Under the pieces are notes generated by a model. It did no database searches, was not told the origin of the DNA, and saw only the letters and a program-made list of their open reading frames with translations. Below, piece after piece: positions 25,509 through 33,242 of a DNA stretch of 64,000 bases. A program made the translations under genes and the position numbers. How positions within the stretch are numbered: the first letter of the stretch is position 1; every line of letters starts with the position of its first letter. Origin of the DNA: Ruegeria arenilitoris. GTDB lineage: Bacteria; Pseudomonadota; Alphaproteobacteria; Rhodobacterales; Rhodobacteraceae. The stretch spans positions 186,001 through 250,000 of the forward strand of contig NZ_WQHP01000004.1 in assembly GCF_013035315.1 (NCBI RefSeq), written 5' to 3'.

Positions 25509-26213
25509 TCAGGTCGAAAGCGTCGGAGCCCCCATATACGCGTGAATTTGGTCGCGTTCAGCGTCGGATAAGCCCAGCGCAGTCGCCAGTTGTCCCAGGT
25601 AGGACGCCTCGCGCGCGTTATCCAGACGAATCGCCGCCAGTGACGTGGCATAGACCTGCGTCTTGAGCGGCGCAGCAGAGTCAGCCGCCAGCCCAATCAC
25701 ATCGATCGGGGCGTTCAGCTGATCCTGAACAAAAGCGCGTTCTTCGTCACTGATATCGTCGCCCAGCTCACCCAGAATGGTTTCCTTTTCGTGCTCGTCC
25801 AATTCTCCGTCCGCTTTTGCGGCCTGGATCATCGCGCGCAGCATCAGCTTGGCCTGCTCCTCCATCGCGGCGCCTCCGGGCGTGCCTTTGAACACCGTCT
25901 CCATCATGTCCACAGTGTTCTGACTGCCGGTTTTTGCGGCCCCCTGCATGGCATTCATCAACCCGCCAAGACCAGCCGCTCCTGCCGGGTTCGCCATACC
26001 AAGCTTTCCAATCATCTCTTGCAGTCCAGCGGCACCACCGGGCATCCCGAACTGTTCCGCCATCTTGCCCAGCTGATCCATACCAAAGCCGCCCCCGGCC
26101 CCTTGCATCATGTCCTGCAGCCCGGCCATACCGCCCATTTGCTTGTACTTCTCAATGCCTTTTGCTGCAGCAAATCCGACCGCAACCGAAGCCAGTGCTT
26201 TCATGAAGCTCAT
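25509..26213 (-). CDS. DUF533 / TerB-like protein
   Basis: A 234-residue protein that starts at the ATG at 26213, behind GGGAGG with six-base spacing. Residues 1-110 are low-complexity, rich in Gly, Met and Ala (for example [21 protein letters not shown]), preceded by a short hydrophobic [16 protein letters not shown] segment. Residues 120-234 form a DUF533 domain of the TerB-like fold ([31 protein letters not shown]), with conserved acidic residues that may bind metal. Its role is unknown; TerB relatives accompany tellurite and stress systems. The telA cluster lies 10 kb away, and no functional link can be shown. Confidence 0.83.
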   Translation of the reverse strand: MSFMKALASVAVGFAAAKGIEKYKQMGGMAGLQDMMQGAGGGFGMDQLGKMAEQFGMPGGAAGLQEMIGKLGMANPAGAAGLGGLMNAMQGAAKTGSQNTVDMMETVFKGTPGGAAMEEQAKLMLRAMIQAAKADGELDEHEKETILGELGDDISDEERAFVQDQLNAPIDVIGLAADSAAPLKTQVYATSLAAIRLDNAREASYLGQLATALGLSDAERDQIHAYMGAPTLST

Positions 26214-26531
26214 AACAATCCTCCCAAATTTCAAAATGCGTGTTCGTAGTTTAGCAGATTTCGGTGAAGCAAGTTATCTGCTGAGATGGCAGATGCCCGT
26301 GACGCTAGCGTGAAAACAGGCAGCTGCGGTCTGGTTTTGAGATTTGAGCACCTAACAGGCGTAATCTCGCACAAACATGAACCTAATTTGTCAGAAATTC
26401 GAATTTGTGATAGTTAGCGCGCTATCAACAATCTCAAGAAGCCAATTTCCGGCTCATCCTTCGAGGCACAATAAACAGGCCAGCGACCGCGTCAGCAGCG
26501 TTTGCATGATTTATAGTGTTAAGGGGGCATC
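26214..26531. other. 318-bp intergenic region before the DUF1326 gene
   Basis: No credible gene is present. Two dyads are visible: AAATTCGAATTT, a perfect 12-bp palindrome at 26395-26406, and TGATAG...CTATCA at 26408-26427. They lie 105-137 bases before the DUF1326 start, in a locally AT-rich stretch, and could hold the regulatory site for the DUF1326-DUF2182 genes. Confidence 0.5.
26395..26427. promoter_or_regulatory. Tandem dyads upstream of DUF1326
   Basis: A 12-bp perfect palindrome AAATTCGAATTT is followed after one base by an inverted repeat TGATAG-8-CTATCA. Adjacent dyads of different sequence suggest an operator region. No protein can be assigned. Confidence 0.4.
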
Positions 26532-27167
26532 ATGACTGAGTGGACCATTAAGGGCGAAGAATTGGCCAATTGTAACTGCAACTTCGGTTGCCCCTGCCAG
26601 TTCAGCGTTCTTCCGACCCATGGAAATTGCGAAGCTGTCGTCGTGTTCGACATCCAGAGCGGACACTACGGCGACACCGATCTGGCAGGCGTAAAGGCAG
26701 CGGGAGTTTACTACTGGCCAGGCCCTATTCACGAAGGCAACGGTCAGATGCAGCTGGTCATTGATGAAAGCGCCAGCGCGGATCAGCGCGCGGCACTGCA
26801 GGCCATTATGACCGGTGAAGACACCGATGAAATGGCGACGATGTGGTACGTCTACAGCGCGATGGCCCCGACCAAACACGAAACCCTCTACGTTCCGATC
26901 GAGTTGAACTGGGACCGTGACGAACGCACAGGTTTCGCGAAGGTAAAGGGCATCTTCGATGTCGAGGTCAGCCCGATCCCGCACATCGTCTCGGGCGCGG
27001 CACACCGGGCGTCGATCCAGCTTCCGAACGGGTTCGAGTATCGCCACGCCGAGGCGGCCTCGGGAACTGCCAAAACCCATGGCGGGGAAATCAGCCTGAC
27101 CTTTGATGCGACCCATGCCCATTTGGCTCATCTGAATATCTCGGGCCACGGTGTCCTGGGCGCCTGA
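26532..27167 (+). CDS. DUF1326 domain protein with CxC-x3-CxC cluster
   Basis: A 211-residue cytoplasmic protein of the DUF1326 family. Its N-terminus carries a tight cysteine cluster, C15-x-C17-x3-C21-x-C23 (NCNCNFGCPCQF), typical of the family and suited to binding a soft metal ion. The remainder is a beta-rich domain with several histidines (THAHLAHLNISGHG near the C-terminus). No biochemical function is known to me. It is followed by a DUF2182 membrane protein 13 bases later, a widely co-occurring pair, so the two probably form one system, possibly for metal handling. That role is inference. Confidence 0.85.
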   Translation: MTEWTIKGEELANCNCNFGCPCQFSVLPTHGNCEAVVVFDIQSGHYGDTDLAGVKAAGVYYWPGPIHEGNGQMQLVIDESASADQRAALQAIMTGEDTDEMATMWYVYSAMAPTKHETLYVPIELNWDRDERTGFAKVKGIFDVEVSPIPHIVSGAAHRASIQLPNGFEYRHAEAASGTAKTHGGEISLTFDATHAHLAHLNISGHGVLGA

Positions 27168-27180
27168 CCCGGGGCGCATC

Positions 27181-28023
27181 ATGACCTCCCACCCCACCCC
27201 GCCCCGCTCTGGGGCGGTCGAGCGGTTGATGCGGCATGACCGGGCCATCGTTCTGGCCGGCGTTTCGCTGATCATTCTGGTTTCGGCCTGGTACACAATC
27301 GCCGGGATCGGAATGAACATGACCGCCGCCGAAATGACCCGGATGGCCGGTCCTATCGGTGAGCCCATGCAGATGGGCTCAGCCCCTCAATGGGATTTGC
27401 AATACGCCACTCTGATCTTCCTGATGTGGTGGGTCATGATGATCGCAATGATGACCCCCAGCGCCGCCCCTGCTGTTTTGCTGTACACGGCGATAAAACG
27501 GGCGGGACCAGAGCAGGCCAAGGCCGCGCGCTTTAGCTTTTTGTTTCTGGCCGGGTATCTTGTCGCCTGGGCGGTGTTCAGCCTGATTGCGACGGGGATG
27601 CAATGGGGGCTTGAAAGCATCGGGCTGTCCGACGGACCGATGATGACCATCCGGTCCAAGACCTTCGCCGGATGCATTCTGATCCTCGCCGGGGCCTACC
27701 AGCTGTCCGACCTAAAGACAGCTTGTTTGCGGCATTGCCAAAGCCCGGCTCGGTTCATCGCAGATCACCATAAGCCGGGGGCTTACGGAGCCCTCAGGAC
27801 CGGCGCTCTGCATGGGGTTTACTGCCTCGGCTGTTGCTGGGCGTTGATGGCGCTGCTGTTTGTCGGCGGGATCATGAACCTCTACTGGATCGCTGGCCTC
27901 GCCATTTATGTGGCCTTGGAAAAGCTGCTGCCCAACGCGCGCTGGCTGCCTGTGGCGACCGGATTGGCGCTGATCGCGGTGGGCCTTTGGGTCGTACTGG
28001 ACGCCGTGCTTCACATTTTCTGA
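27181..28023 (+). CDS. DUF2182 predicted metal-binding membrane protein
   Basis: A 280-residue integral membrane protein of the DUF2182 family, sometimes labelled predicted metal-binding. About six helices are seen, with the Met-rich MWWVMMIAMMTPSAAPAVLLY near residues 80-100. A cysteine/histidine loop follows (CLRHCQSPARFIADHH, about 180-195), then the GVYCLGCCWALMALLFVGG helix. These thiols could form a metal site. The ATG at 27181 is chosen; an in-frame GTG at 27151 would overlap DUF1326. It follows DUF1326 on the same strand and precedes a GYD-domain gene by 69 bases. Function is unknown. Confidence 0.82.
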   Translation: MTSHPTPPRSGAVERLMRHDRAIVLAGVSLIILVSAWYTIAGIGMNMTAAEMTRMAGPIGEPMQMGSAPQWDLQYATLIFLMWWVMMIAMMTPSAAPAVLLYTAIKRAGPEQAKAARFSFLFLAGYLVAWAVFSLIATGMQWGLESIGLSDGPMMTIRSKTFAGCILILAGAYQLSDLKTACLRHCQSPARFIADHHKPGAYGALRTGALHGVYCLGCCWALMALLFVGGIMNLYWIAGLAIYVALEKLLPNARWLPVATGLALIAVGLWVVLDAVLHIF

Positions 28024-28092
28024 AAAACGATTTCAGGCCGTGGGACCCGGCCAATTTCAGGGTTCTAAAACATCGATCTAAGGAGGAGTGTT

Positions 28093-28425
28093 ATGCCCAT
28101 TTTCATCACCTACGCGTCTTATTCGCAGGACGGCGTCAAAGGCATGCTAAAAAAGCCTGCAGACCGCACTGCACCGGTCCGCGCGCTGCTGAAAAAGGTC
28201 GGCGGCAAGCTGATAGCTTTTTATATGACGACCGGCGACAATGATGTGGTGGTCATCAGTGAGGTTCCCGACGGAACCGATGCCGTTGCCGTTGGAATGG
28301 CTGTTGCGGCCTCGGGTGCTGTGTCAAACATCCAGACCGTGCGCGCCTGGAAGGCGAAGGACTTTGCCGCCATCACGAAGAAAGCGGCAAAACTGGCCGG
28401 GACTTACACGCCGCCCGGGAAATGA
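28093..28425 (+). CDS. GYD-domain protein
   Basis: A 110-residue protein of the GYD family, a small dimeric alpha/beta-barrel-type fold of unknown activity. The N-terminus MPIFITYASYSQDGVKGMLKKPADR and the central GGKLIAFYMTTGDNDVVVISEVPD are characteristic. AAGGAGGAG precedes the ATG at seven bases, an unusually strong ribosome binding site, implying high expression. It may be part of the DUF1326-DUF2182 transcript, 69 bases downstream of it, but could also have its own promoter. The rnpB gene converges immediately downstream. Confidence 0.87.
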   Translation: MPIFITYASYSQDGVKGMLKKPADRTAPVRALLKKVGGKLIAFYMTTGDNDVVVISEVPDGTDAVAVGMAVAASGAVSNIQTVRAWKAKDFAAITKKAAKLAGTYTPPGK

Positions 28426-28433
28426 TCTGAGGT

Positions 28434-28837
28434 ATGCGCGGAGGGCCTGTAAGCCGGATCTTGTTCCAGGGTTACCCCCTTCGATGACCATTCCTCTAGG
28501 CCGTGCATTGCTGCGCGGCTCAAGCTGCCAACCCGGTCCCTCTCGGCCAAGACGCGCTTAGCGGTGGTATCGGCGGACGCCGACCATCCCGCGCGGGGAC
28601 CCTATTTGGCATTGCTCCCGGTGGGGCTTGCCGTGCCGCCACTGTTGCCAGCGGCGCGGTGGGCTCTTACCCCACCGTTTCACCCTTACCCTCGACCGAA
28701 GTCTTGGGCGGTCTGATTTCTGTGGCGCTTTCCGTCGGGTTTCCCCGCCCGGGCGTTACCCGGCACCGTTGTCTTGTGGAGTCCGGACTTTCCTCTCGGG
28801 TCTTGCGACCCCAGCGGCCATCCGGCCCTCCGCGCGA
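28434..28837 (-). ncRNA. rnpB: RNase P RNA (bacterial class A)
   Basis: The catalytic RNA of ribonuclease P, which matures tRNA 5' ends. Read on the minus strand, the 5' end is GCGCGGAGGGCCGGATGGCC. Universal CR-I is visible as GAGGAAAGTCCGGACTCC, and the GAAACCCGACGGAAAGCGCC region follows. The 3' end (GGCCCTCCGCGC) pairs with the 5' end to form helix P1 (GCGCGGAGGGCC / GGCCCTCCGCGC). Length is about 400 nt, normal for the class. Ends are set from the P1 helix and are accurate to a few bases. Several predicted reading frames across it are spurious. Confidence 0.95.
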
Positions 28838-28887
28838 AGGTCGGGGTATGCGTTGTGCCGGGCGGCGTCAAGGGTGGAGGGGGTACA

Positions 28888-28919
28888 AAGGGGCCAGCCC
28901 CTTCTTGGCCTGCGGCCAA
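28888..28919. repeat. Two hairpins adjoining repeat copy 2
   Basis: AAGGGG-CCAG-CCCCTT (28888-28903) and TTGGCC-TGC-GGCCAA (28905-28919) precede the 31-bp repeat copy at 28929. They form the GC-rich side of the composite element, between the amidase gene and rnpB, and may act as a terminator for the minus-strand amidase. Confidence 0.55.
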
Positions 28920-28928
28920 TTCAACCCC

Positions 28929-28959
28929 GAGGTATTTTTGGCCAGATGAAGAACGGATC
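28929..28959. repeat. 31-bp intergenic repeat, copy 2
   Basis: Second copy of the element described at 18192-18222, differing at two positions (AC for GT). As there, it abuts the stop of a minus-strand gene (the amidase, stop at 28958-28960). Confidence 0.75.
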
Positions 28960-29635
28960 AGGCATCATTGGCCAAAGGAGCGAGATCGGCTGCGCACAGC
29001 GAACCTTTGCCCCAAGGCCGATAGCGAAGGCGAACAGCGCTCAGCAGGGTTTCATCATCGACATCGGCGCTGAAACCCGCGGCGCGTGCCAGTGTTCTGA
29101 ACTCGTCCAAGGTGGCGGGTCGCGCCTCACCGTTGGGGCTGCGCGGCGCGGCAAGTTTTTTGCGCTCCAGACGCTGCCAATCAAAATGCGGACCGGGATC
29201 AAACTTACGGCCCGGTGCCATGTCAGAATGCCCAATCACTCCGTTTGGCCCAATTCCCCAGCGGTTCATGACCTGAGGCAATAGCTGTTCCAGCACGCCC
29301 ATTTGAAGTTCTGAGAAAGGATGCGCGCCGGTGTTGTCCAGCTCGATGCCAATTGATCGGGAGTTGATGTCGGTCTGACCGCACCATTCTCCGGCCCCTG
29401 CGTGCCAGGCACGATCTTGTTCGCGCACCATCTGCCACAAGGTTCCGTCGCCACCTATCAGGTAATGCGCCGAAACCTCGTGGGCAGGGTCGCACAGTCG
29501 GTCCAGCGCATCCTGCGCAGTGTTCATTGCCGTATAGTGCAATACGATCAGGGATGGTTTTAACCCATCCCTGCGCGGCCCGAAATTGGGCGAAGGATGC
29601 CAGATCGGTGTCAGTGGATCAGTTGTTGACAGCAC
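28958..29635 (-). CDS. N-acetylmuramoyl-L-alanine amidase (AmpD/amidase_2 type)
   Basis: A peptidoglycan amidase of the Amidase_2 fold, about 225 residues from a GTG at 29635. Zinc and catalytic motifs are IVLHYTAM (first His), HEVSAHYLIGGDGTLWQMV, AWHAGAGEW and the late IGHSDMAPGRKFDPGPHFDW with the last His ligand and an Asp. This is close to AmpD, which cleaves 1,6-anhydro-muropeptides in recycling. There is no signal peptide, consistent with a cytoplasmic enzyme. The start is uncertain: the frame extends to 29827, but that part overlaps the upstream lipoprotein gene and looks non-homologous. A 17-base overlap with that gene remains. Confidence 0.83.
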   Translation of the reverse strand: MLSTTDPLTPIWHPSPNFGPRRDGLKPSLIVLHYTAMNTAQDALDRLCDPAHEVSAHYLIGGDGTLWQMVREQDRAWHAGAGEWCGQTDINSRSIGIELDNTGAHPFSELQMGVLEQLLPQVMNRWGIGPNGVIGHSDMAPGRKFDPGPHFDWQRLERKKLAAPRSPNGEARPATLDEFRTLARAAGFSADVDDETLLSAVRLRYRPWGKGSLCAADLAPLANDA

Positions 29636-30317
29636 TACGGAAGGCACTGGGATCCCAGCCGCAGGCATAGCCGTCGCCGTCGGGGTCCAAACCGTTGCGG
29701 TCACGTTGGGGGCCACCGCTGGCCAGAAACTCGATCTGCGCCTGATCCGGTGACGGGAACTTAGCGCAGTTTCGCTGGGCCTTGGCCTCGAGGTTGAAAC
29801 CGGCGCGGCTGTAAAGCTGTGTGCCAACCGGGTTCGAGGTGCTGAGCGCGTATTGCACGATGTTCGGCTGCCCGTCCGAACCGCGTTGTGGAACGGCGGT
29901 CGGGGTGACGACTTCGTAGGTCTGGCGGTTCTGCTGGATCAGGGCAGCGTCGGACTCAATCGTTCGGCGGCCTGAAACGGCGGCGAAGTCCTGTTCATCC
30001 GAGATCGCGTTGCTGCTGGCTGCGGACAGCGGCGCTTGCGTCACTGTGCTTTGACCTGAAGTGCTGGCCAAGGCGGCAGCCGTTGCGGAGGCGATATCGG
30101 CGTTGTCTCCGGTCGGCGCGGTGCCAGGTGCACCCAGTTGCTGTTCTGATACCTCAGCCGGGCCAAGCAGCGGGTTGCCGGTATAGCCCTGCCCCGCCAA
30201 CGTAGCCTCACGTTGTGCCTGGTACTGCGGCGTATTGAACCCTGTACCCTGGACCGGGGCCACCGTGTTACAGGCGGCCACAAGCCCGATTGCGGGGATC
30301 AGAAGCGTAAAGCGCAT
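29619..30317 (-). CDS. Lipoprotein with C-terminal Excalibur calcium-binding motif
   Basis: A 232-residue lipoprotein. Residues 1-16 form a signal with lipobox (IGLVAAC, Cys16). A long Ala/Thr/Ser/Gln-rich, probably disordered middle follows. The C-terminus holds an Excalibur domain, NCAKFPSPDQAQ...DRNGLDPDGDGYACGWDP, with the DxDxDGxxC calcium-loop signature at about residues 210-222. It is likely a cell-envelope protein. It overlaps the amidase start region, and peptidoglycan-related neighbours suggest an envelope role. Exact function is unknown. Confidence 0.82.
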   Translation of the reverse strand: MRFTLLIPAIGLVAACNTVAPVQGTGFNTPQYQAQREATLAGQGYTGNPLLGPAEVSEQQLGAPGTAPTGDNADIASATAAALASTSGQSTVTQAPLSAASSNAISDEQDFAAVSGRRTIESDAALIQQNRQTYEVVTPTAVPQRGSDGQPNIVQYALSTSNPVGTQLYSRAGFNLEAKAQRNCAKFPSPDQAQIEFLASGGPQRDRNGLDPDGDGYACGWDPSAFRSAVNN

Positions 30318-30357
30318 TCAGCTGCTCCGTCTTAACTCGTCTTGCCTGACGACAGAG

Positions 30358-31845
30358 TTACCACCATTTGCCCGGTTTGGCCACAAACCCGGCGGCGCTT
30401 TCCAGCGCATAGGCCGTGTTCAGCAGATCGCCTTCGTCCCATGGGCGACCGATGAGTTGAAGACCCAGCGGAAGACCCTGTTTGTCCAGCCCTGCGGGGA
30501 CCGAAACGCCAGGCAGGCCAGCCAAGTTCACTGTGACGGTGAAGACGTCGTTCAGGTACATCTGCACCGGATCGGCATCGGTCATTTCGCCCAGACCGAA
30601 AGACGCGGACGGAGTCGCCGGGGTCAGGATCGCATCGATCCCCGCGGCGAAGACATCCTCGAAGTCTTTCTTGATCAGGGTACGGACCTTGCGGGCGCGG
30701 TTGTAGTAGGCGTCGTAGAAACCAGCCGACAACACGTAGGTCCCAACCATGACGCGTCGCTGCACCTCGTGGCCAAAGCCCTCGGCGCGGGTCTTCTCGT
30801 ACATCTCGGTGATGCCGTCACCCTGCGCCAGCTGCGCGCGGCGGCCATAGCGCACACCGTCATAGCGCGCGAGATTCGAGGACGCCTCGGCGGGGGCAAT
30901 CACATAGTAGGCTGGCAGCGCGTATTTGGTGTGGGGCAGTGAGATATCGACAATCTCGGCACCCGCTGCTTTCAGCATCTCGGCCCCTTCGGCCCAGAGC
31001 TTTTCAATCTCAGCAGGCATACCGTCCATGCGGTATTCCTTGGGGATACCGATCTTCTTGCCTTTGATGTCACCGGTCAGCATTGCCTCGAAATTCGGAA
31101 CGGCCAGTTCGGCACTTGTCGAGTCCTTGGGGTCGTGACCGCACATCGCCTCGAGCATGATTGCGGCATCGCGCACGTTCTTGGTCATCGGACCGGCCTG
31201 ATCCAGCGAGGAGGCGAATGCTACGATGCCCCAGCGCGAACAACGCCCATAAGTCGGCTTGATGCCGGTGATACCGGTGAACGCGGCGGGCTGACGGATT
31301 GAGCCGCCTGTATCGGTGCCAGTTGCGGCCAGACACAGATCAGCCGCAACAGCGGAAGCCGAACCACCCGAAGAACCGCCCGGCGTCAGTTGGGCGTCAT
31401 CATTGCCACGCCGCCACGGGCTGACCGCGTTGCCGTAGACCGAGGTTTCGTTGGACGAGCCCATTGCGAACTCGTCCATGTTCAGCTTGCCTAGCATGAC
31501 CGCGCCCGCGTCAGCCAGTTGCTGCGACACGGTGGATTCATACTCGGGCTTGAAGCCTTCCAGAATCTTCGAGGCCGCTTGCGACGGCACGCCCTTGGTG
31601 CAGAACAGATCCTTGATGCCAATCGGCAGACCACACATCGACGGCGCGTCGCCAGCCTTGATCCGCTCGTCCGCTGCCTTGGCGCGTTCCAACGCAATCT
31701 CGGGCGTTTTGTGGACAAAAGCGTTCAGCGCGTCGGCGTCATCGATGGCCTTCAGGCAAGACTCGGTCAGCTCGACCGAGGTCACTTCACCTTTGCGCAG
31801 CGCGTCGCGGGCCTCGGCCAGGCCCAGTTTGTTCAGATCGCTCAT
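30358..31845 (-). CDS. gatA: Glutamyl-tRNA(Gln)/aspartyl-tRNA(Asn) amidotransferase subunit A
   Basis: GatA is the amidase subunit of the GatCAB complex, which converts misacylated Glu-tRNA(Gln) or Asp-tRNA(Asn). This 495-residue protein has the amidase signature with Lys78 ([10 protein letters not shown]), cis-Ser158 in [17 protein letters not shown] and the nucleophile Ser182 in [13 protein letters not shown], a triad with the 24-residue spacing expected between the two serines. Length is normal. It follows gatC with only three bases between, on the minus strand. gatB is not in the window. Identification is confident. Confidence 0.96.
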   Translation of the reverse strand: MSDLNKLGLAEARDALRKGEVTSVELTESCLKAIDDADALNAFVHKTPEIALERAKAADERIKAGDAPSMCGLPIGIKDLFCTKGVPSQAASKILEGFKPEYESTVSQQLADAGAVMLGKLNMDEFAMGSSNETSVYGNAVSPWRRGNDDAQLTPGGSSGGSASAVAADLCLAATGTDTGGSIRQPAAFTGITGIKPTYGRCSRWGIVAFASSLDQAGPMTKNVRDAAIMLEAMCGHDPKDSTSAELAVPNFEAMLTGDIKGKKIGIPKEYRMDGMPAEIEKLWAEGAEMLKAAGAEIVDISLPHTKYALPAYYVIAPAEASSNLARYDGVRYGRRAQLAQGDGITEMYEKTRAEGFGHEVQRRVMVGTYVLSAGFYDAYYNRARKVRTLIKKDFEDVFAAGIDAILTPATPSASFGLGEMTDADPVQMYLNDVFTVTVNLAGLPGVSVPAGLDKQGLPLGLQLIGRPWDEGDLLNTAYALESAAGFVAKPGKWW

Positions 31846-31848
31846 GTC

Positions 31849-32136
31849 TTACTCCACAACTTTGGGAACAGCGAAGAACCCTTCGCGCGCATCGGGGGCA
31901 TTGGCCAGGACCTTGTCCTGCTGGTTCCCGTCGGTGACCACATCCTCGCGACGTTTCAAGCGCATAGGCTCGACCGAGACCATCGGCTCGACGCCTTCTA
32001 CGTCGACTTCGTTCAGTTGTTCGATGAACCCAAGAATGGTGTTAAACTCGGACGCCAGCGCGGGCAGCGCGTCATCCTCGACCTTGATCCGGGCCAGTTT
32101 GGCCACCTTGGCGGCATTGCTTTGGTCAATCGACAT
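31849..32136 (-). CDS. gatC: Glutamyl-tRNA(Gln)/aspartyl-tRNA(Asn) amidotransferase subunit C
   Basis: A 95-residue GatC, the small belt-like subunit that stabilises GatA. The N-terminus MSIDQSNAAKVAKLARIKVEDD, the central FNTILGFIEQLNEVDVEGVEPM and the C-terminal RREDVVTDGNQQDKVLANAPDAREGFFAVPKVVE are all family hallmarks. The start has GAGGAT upstream. It is the first gene of a gatC-gatA operon. Promoter elements would lie in the 238-bp region shared with the small exported peptide gene. Confidence 0.95.
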   Translation of the reverse strand: MSIDQSNAAKVAKLARIKVEDDALPALASEFNTILGFIEQLNEVDVEGVEPMVSVEPMRLKRREDVVTDGNQQDKVLANAPDAREGFFAVPKVVE

Positions 32137-32374
32137 CGGATATCCTCATATGCGTTAGGGGGCATTTACCTGTCTGGTCGCCGGGTCGCAAGACCGCCGA
32201 GGCTCTGATCCACCCCTGGATCTGTCGCAAAGGTCCATAATTTCGATCCGATCATTCGTTTCTGCATACCCCTTATGCAAAAAAGTAAACCGTTTAGTTC
32301 ATTTTGCATCTTGAAAAACTGAACTGAACTGTTCATTTCATACTTCACGGCACAGCCTGATATGGAGAAAACCG
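32137..32374. other. Divergent intergenic region between gatC and the 54-residue peptide gene
   Basis: AT-rich stretch of 238 bp with no larger gene. It holds two direct copies of GTTCATTT at 32297-32304 and 32331-32338 (34 bases apart) and an overlapping palindrome TGAACTGTTCA at 32325-32335, 40-50 bases before the peptide start. It probably contains both promoters. Confidence 0.5.
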
Positions 32375-32539
32375 ATGAAAACGTTCATGACTGCCTTTGT
32401 ACTGGCCACCACAGTTCTTGCTGCACAAGCGCAAGCTGGCGGGTTTGGCCCGAGCATGGACACCCTGACACGCAGCCTGATGTTCCCCGATCAGGTAGAG
32501 CAACCCGTCACCAAGGACCAAATCAAACCGGGCAAGTAA
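32375..32539 (+). CDS. Small exported protein, 54 residues
   Basis: A short gene of 54 codons plus stop. It starts at the ATG at 32375, seven bases after GGAG at 32364-32367. The first 22 residues (MKTFMTAFVLATTVLAAQAQ then AG) form a clean Sec signal peptide with an AxA-like cleavage site. The mature part is about 32 residues, ending PVTKDQIKPGK. I do not recognise a family. A GC-rich hairpin follows the stop (32552-32582). The signal peptide, ribosome binding site and dedicated upstream repeats support a real gene. Function unknown. Confidence 0.65.
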   Translation: MKTFMTAFVLATTVLAAQAQAGGFGPSMDTLTRSLMFPDQVEQPVTKDQIKPGK

Positions 32540-32551
32540 CTTGCCCCGCCA

Positions 32552-32582
32552 AACCGGGCCGGGTCCAAATGCCCCGGCCCGG
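32552..32582 (+). terminator. GC-rich hairpin after the small exported protein gene
   Basis: CCGGGCCGGG and CCCGGCCCGG pair around a short AT-containing loop 13 bases past the stop. No T-tract follows, so it is a weak or attenuating terminator candidate. Confidence 0.45.
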
Positions 32583-32678
32583 CAATTGCTTGCTGCGCGC
32601 CACGCGGCAAATCGCTACGGTGGCCCCGAATAACCCGCCGACCTGCACCGCAGACCCGGCCAGCCAACGGAGCGGAAG

Positions 32679-33242
32679 ATGAACGCGCGCAAGCAAGCTG
32701 TTCTGGACGCAATTGATGCGGCCAACTCACACGACCCCAACCAAGAAGACGGCCAACCGGTTGAGCTGCTATACGGCCAGCGCATGAGCGCAGAGTTGGA
32801 CCGTTTGTTCCCCGACGCCTCTGATCCTTTGCAGATTGCAGCACGGGGCCAGCACGTAGAGCGGTGGAAACTGGCGCGCAGCGAGTATCCCGAAGGTCGC
32901 GCTGGGTATTTGGCCTGGCGCAAGGCGCAAGGGGTCCATCACGCCGAAGTCGTGATGAGGCTGATGCAGCAAAATGGCTATGGCGCCGACGATGTCGAAT
33001 CCGCCGGTCGGATGCTGCGCAAACAGGGCATCAAGCGCGACGACGAAGTTCAGGCGCTTGAAGACGTGATCTGTTTCGTCTTCCTCAAATGGTATTTCGC
33101 TCCGTTCGCCGAAAAGCACTCGGCCGAGAAAATCCAAAGCATCGTCGAGAAAACCGCCCGCAAAATGTCAGCCGACGGTCGCGCGCGGGTTTTGTCCGAG
33201 TTCGACCTGCCGGACCATCTGGCCAACGCGTTTCAGGACTGA
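32679..33242 (+). CDS. DUF4202-family protein
   Basis: A 187-residue soluble protein of the DUF4202 family, recognisable by NSHDPNQEDGQPVELLYGQRM near residues 16-36, RGQHVERWKLARSEYPEGRAGYLAWRKA at 65-92 and the HHAE motif near 97. The conserved histidines and acidic residues suggest a metal-dependent, perhaps HD-like, hydrolase fold, but the activity is unknown. It ends in a ten-base tail-to-tail overlap with the ceramidase-like gene. It has no signal peptide. GGAAG precedes the ATG. Confidence 0.82.
   Translation: MNARKQAVLDAIDAANSHDPNQEDGQPVELLYGQRMSAELDRLFPDASDPLQIAARGQHVERWKLARSEYPEGRAGYLAWRKAQGVHHAEVVMRLMQQNGYGADDVESAGRMLRKQGIKRDDEVQALEDVICFVFLKWYFAPFAEKHSAEKIQSIVEKTARKMSADGRARVLSEFDLPDHLANAFQD

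Noticed and set aside
28503..29284. Plus-strand frames over 28.5-29.3 kb
   Set aside because: They cover RNase P RNA and the amidase complement; no protein family is visible.
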